Origin: Chloroflexota bacterium
Lineage (GTDB): Bacteria; Chloroflexota; Anaerolineae; Promineifilales; Promineifilaceae
Assembly (NCBI GenBank): GCA_030599405.1
Contig: JAUVOB010000051.1
Location: 1 to 7,922 of the forward strand
Direction of reading: 5' to 3'
Length of the DNA stretch: 7,922 nucleotides
Below are positions 5,790-7,922 of this stretch, piece after piece. The notes under the pieces are model-generated. The model was given only the letters and a program-made list of their open reading frames with translations, searched no databases and was not told where the DNA came from. Numbering within the stretch: the stretch's first letter is position 1; the number at the start of each line of letters is the position of its first letter. The position numbers and the translations under genes were made by a program.

Positions 5790-7922
5790 ATGACTGATCC
5801 GGCGACTATTTTAATCGTCGAAGACGATAAAGCACTTTTAGCTGGCATAGCCGATCTAATTGAGGTATCAAATATCGGTTACGATGTCGAGGTATTGACG
5901 GCGTCGGACGGTACTGTGGGTCTTAGTGTTCTTGGGGAGCAACTTCCTGATCTGATAATCTCCGACATTATGATGCCACGGATGGGTGGGTATGAATTTC
6001 TGTCTCAGATCAGAAGAAATCCGAAGTGGCTACACATACCGGTGATTTTTCTTACCGCCAAGGGAACGCCAAACGAGATACAGGAAGGTCGTCTCAGTGG
6101 CGCAGAATTGTATGTCACCAAACCGTACGAGAGCGACGAGCTGCTGCAGTTAATCCAGAGTCAATTGGACCGCGCTTTCCAGCTTCAGATGGATAGAGAG
6201 CAACGTCTGCAACTATTGCGCAGCAACATCGTTCAGGTTTTAAACCACGAGTTTCGGACGCCGCTAACATATGTTACCGCCTATTATGACTTGCTGGCAG
6301 AAGGTCTATTCAACGAAGAGGTTGATATCCTCTGGGAATACCTACGAGGGATCCAGGTAGGTGCTACCCGGTTGAGGCACCTTGTTAATGATCTCATAAT
6401 GGTCATTGAGCTGCGTACTGGCGAATTAGCCGCGCGCTTTAAAAGACAATCAGCTCCAATTACAGACCTCGATAATAGTCTCAGATCTCTGTTCGAACGA
6501 TACAGACGCGATCATGAAGGCCATGGGCTGCACTTTACATGCCAAATAAATGATCCTGTCCCTGTGGTATATGGTCATAGAGACATCTTGTTAAATGCAT
6601 GTGAAAGGATCATTGATAACGCGGTTAAGTTTAGCATCCACCAACAGGCTGATGCGGAGGTTCGCATCTCAGTAGACACAAAGAAAGACGAACTCTGGAT
6701 CAAGGTTGAGGATAACGGTATTGGTCTCCCAGACAGCGAGTATATGCAAATATTCGATTTATTCTACCAGCATAATCGCCCGATCCTCGAACAACAGGGC
6801 GCTGGAACTGGTCTTACAATAGCTAGGGGTTTAATCGAGCTCCATGGTGGCCATATCGAGGTTGCCAGTGAAGAGGGCTGGGGGAGTTCTTTTACGATAA
6901 TTCTTCCCACTTCGACGCATGCGATTAACGATGATCTCGCATTTGCCCATCCGTCGCTGCCTACTAAACCGGCAACAGTAATGCTTGTCGAGGATGAATT
7001 ACACCTTCTTGAAGGTCTGTGCGACTTACTAGAACTTCTCGACAGCGATTACCAAATAACTGTTCTGACGGCTTCAAATGGCATCGAGGCATTGGCGATA
7101 CTAGAGAGACAATCAGTGGATCTAATCATCTCAGATGTTATGATGCCGAGCATGGATGGTTATCAATTTCTCAACGAAGTGAGGAGTAATCGAGCCCTAA
7201 TTCACATCCCATTCATTTTCTTGACTGCTAAGAGCGAACGACAAGACATCATGCGAGGTTTCCGCAGCGGAGTGGAAGAATACATCACCAAGCCATATGA
7301 TGGACAGGATCTGTTCGACCTAATAATTGCACAGTTGGATCGACATTTCGAGAGACAGGGACTCGTTCAAAGCGATTTTGAGGAGCTGAAGCGGGGCATT
7401 CTGAATGTGCTTCTTCCTGGTCTCCGCATCCCCCTAGAGGCAGTCTCTGAATATTCTCAGAAACTATCTGGCGCATTGAGCACGGCGCAAACTGAAGAAG
7501 ATCTTCTGGCGCAGCTAATGGGTATTCAAGCCGGCAGCAGCCAGTTAACCAGACTAGCAGAAGATTTCATATTTCTCGCGGAGCTTCAGACCGGTGAAGC
7601 GCGAAAATCCTTTGAGCATAGATCCGAACCTTGTAATGCCGCCGCATTACTTGACGATGTGAGCAAAGAATATAACCGAAAAAATGAACCGCACATTTTG
7701 AATTTCGCTCGCGAGATCGATTTTGATATTCCGGCGGTCATGATTGAACGGCAACTCTTGTGGAATTGCCTGGAACGGTTAATTGAAGTAGTGTCTACTA
7801 TCGCTATCGAACAAAGTAGTCACTCTGATACAAGGACTGACTTGCATCCGAGTCGGCGCGTTGGGGAGATTATCCTCTCTTCGACCGTGGAAGGAAACAA
7901 TGTCTGCCTGAGTGTTTCTGCC
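5790..7922 (+). CDS. Cytosolic hybrid two-component protein: REC-HisKA-HATPase-REC-degenerate kinase (3' partial)
   Basis: The frame stays open for 711 codons to the window edge, so the C-terminus is missing. Receiver 1 (about 5-125) has E11/D12/D13, phospho-acceptor D59 (SDIMMP), T89 and K111. Kinase 1 has the H-box HEFRTPL with H153, N-box N277 (ERIIDNAVKFS), G1 DNGIGLP from D308, IFDLFY, and G2 GAGTGL (337-342); it ends near 373. Receiver 2 has E401/D402, D449 (SDVMMP), T479 and K501. The following kinase-like unit has PGLRIPL with P543 where His is expected and V667 where Asn is expected. No membrane helix, sensor domain or DNA-binding domain is visible. ATG 5790 gives a normal receiver N-terminus (MTDPATILIVEDD); TTG 5760 is also in frame after a stop at 5757. 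Probable role: phosphorelay signalling with phosphorylated input through receiver 1. The partner is unknown. Confidence 0.93.
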   Translation, partial: MTDPATILIVEDDKALLAGIADLIEVSNIGYDVEVLTASDGTVGLSVLGEQLPDLIISDIMMPRMGGYEFLSQIRRNPKWLHIPVIFLTAKGTPNEIQEGRLSGAELYVTKPYESDELLQLIQSQLDRAFQLQMDREQRLQLLRSNIVQVLNHEFRTPLTYVTAYYDLLAEGLFNEEVDILWEYLRGIQVGATRLRHLVNDLIMVIELRTGELAARFKRQSAPITDLDNSLRSLFERYRRDHEGHGLHFTCQINDPVPVVYGHRDILLNACERIIDNAVKFSIHQQADAEVRISVDTKKDELWIKVEDNGIGLPDSEYMQIFDLFYQHNRPILEQQGAGTGLTIARGLIELHGGHIEVASEEGWGSSFTIILPTSTHAINDDLAFAHPSLPTKPATVMLVEDELHLLEGLCDLLELLDSDYQITVLTASNGIEALAILERQSVDLIISDVMMPSMDGYQFLNEVRSNRALIHIPFIFLTAKSERQDIMRGFRSGVEEYITKPYDGQDLFDLIIAQLDRHFERQGLVQSDFEELKRGILNVLLPGLRIPLEAVSEYSQKLSGALSTAQTEEDLLAQLMGIQAGSSQLTRLAEDFIFLAELQTGEARKSFEHRSEPCNAAALLDDVSKEYNRKNEPHILNFAREIDFDIPAVMIERQLLWNCLERLIEVVSTIAIEQSSHSDTRTDLHPSRRVGEIILSSTVEGNNVCLSVSA
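5802..7922 (+). repeat. Tandem duplication of a 390-codon REC-kinase unit
   Basis: Equivalent residues of the two units are 390 apart: E11/E401, D59/D449, T89/T479, K111/K501, H153/P543 and N277/V667. One region of the kinase helices is shifted by one (E207/E598, in ELRTGE and ELQTGE). The protein match is obvious, while the DNA is clearly diverged with only short shared words such as TTATGATGCC. This indicates an old internal duplication of about 1170 bases. The second copy is cut by the window edge. Confidence 0.88.

Noticed and set aside
7285..7476. Short - strand open frame inside the hybrid kinase gene
   Set aside because: It lies over the conserved end of receiver 2 and the H-box region, which are clearly coding on the + strand.

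Overview
The window reads as bacterial chromosome of about even base composition, with six protein-coding genes all on the + strand. The gene content suggests a member of the Chloroflexota (Anaerolineae- or Caldilineae-like). The signs are a GlmL/MutL-family actin-fold ATPase beside uncharacterised membrane proteins, a protein with spaced P-x-W (PDW/PRWL) motifs in an acidic cytoplasmic N-terminus, and a cytosolic REC-kinase hybrid of a style common in that phylum. This assignment comes from recalled family resemblance, not from a search.

Region 1 (1-3607) is a tight run of three genes: a bitopic or two-helix membrane protein whose start lies before the window, a six-helix membrane protein 11 bases downstream, and a 594-597-residue GlmL/MutL-like ATPase 5 bases later (or overlapping, if a TTG start is used). 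Region 2 (3678-4739) is a soluble, beta-rich 353-residue protein that probably belongs to the same functional set but may have its own promoter overlapping the ATPase stop codon. No glutamate mutase, other B12 mutase subunit or B12 protein is visible, so the ATPase seems to serve a membrane-associated process that I cannot name.

Region 3 (4740-5609) starts with two small hairpins and the best ribosome binding site in the window. It encodes a 265-residue surface-type protein: twelve acidic tetrapeptide repeats of the form S-[DE]-[DE]-[F/I/M], an internal membrane helix, an Ala/Thr/Glu/Pro-rich stalk and a C-terminal LPATG-type sorting signal. The repeats are visible in the DNA as a 12-base period.

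Region 4 (5610-5789) is a non-coding gap of about 180 bases holding one 10-base palindrome. Region 5 (5790 to the window end) is an open frame of 711 codons that runs off the edge. It encodes a soluble signalling protein built from two REC-kinase units repeated with a period of 390 residues. The first unit keeps all key residues. In the second, the receiver is intact but the phospho-accepting His is Pro and the N-box Asn is Val, so it is a predicted pseudokinase. The most interesting items are this duplicated kinase/pseudokinase, the acidic-repeat LPATG protein, and the GlmL-like ATPase in a membrane operon without a mutase.
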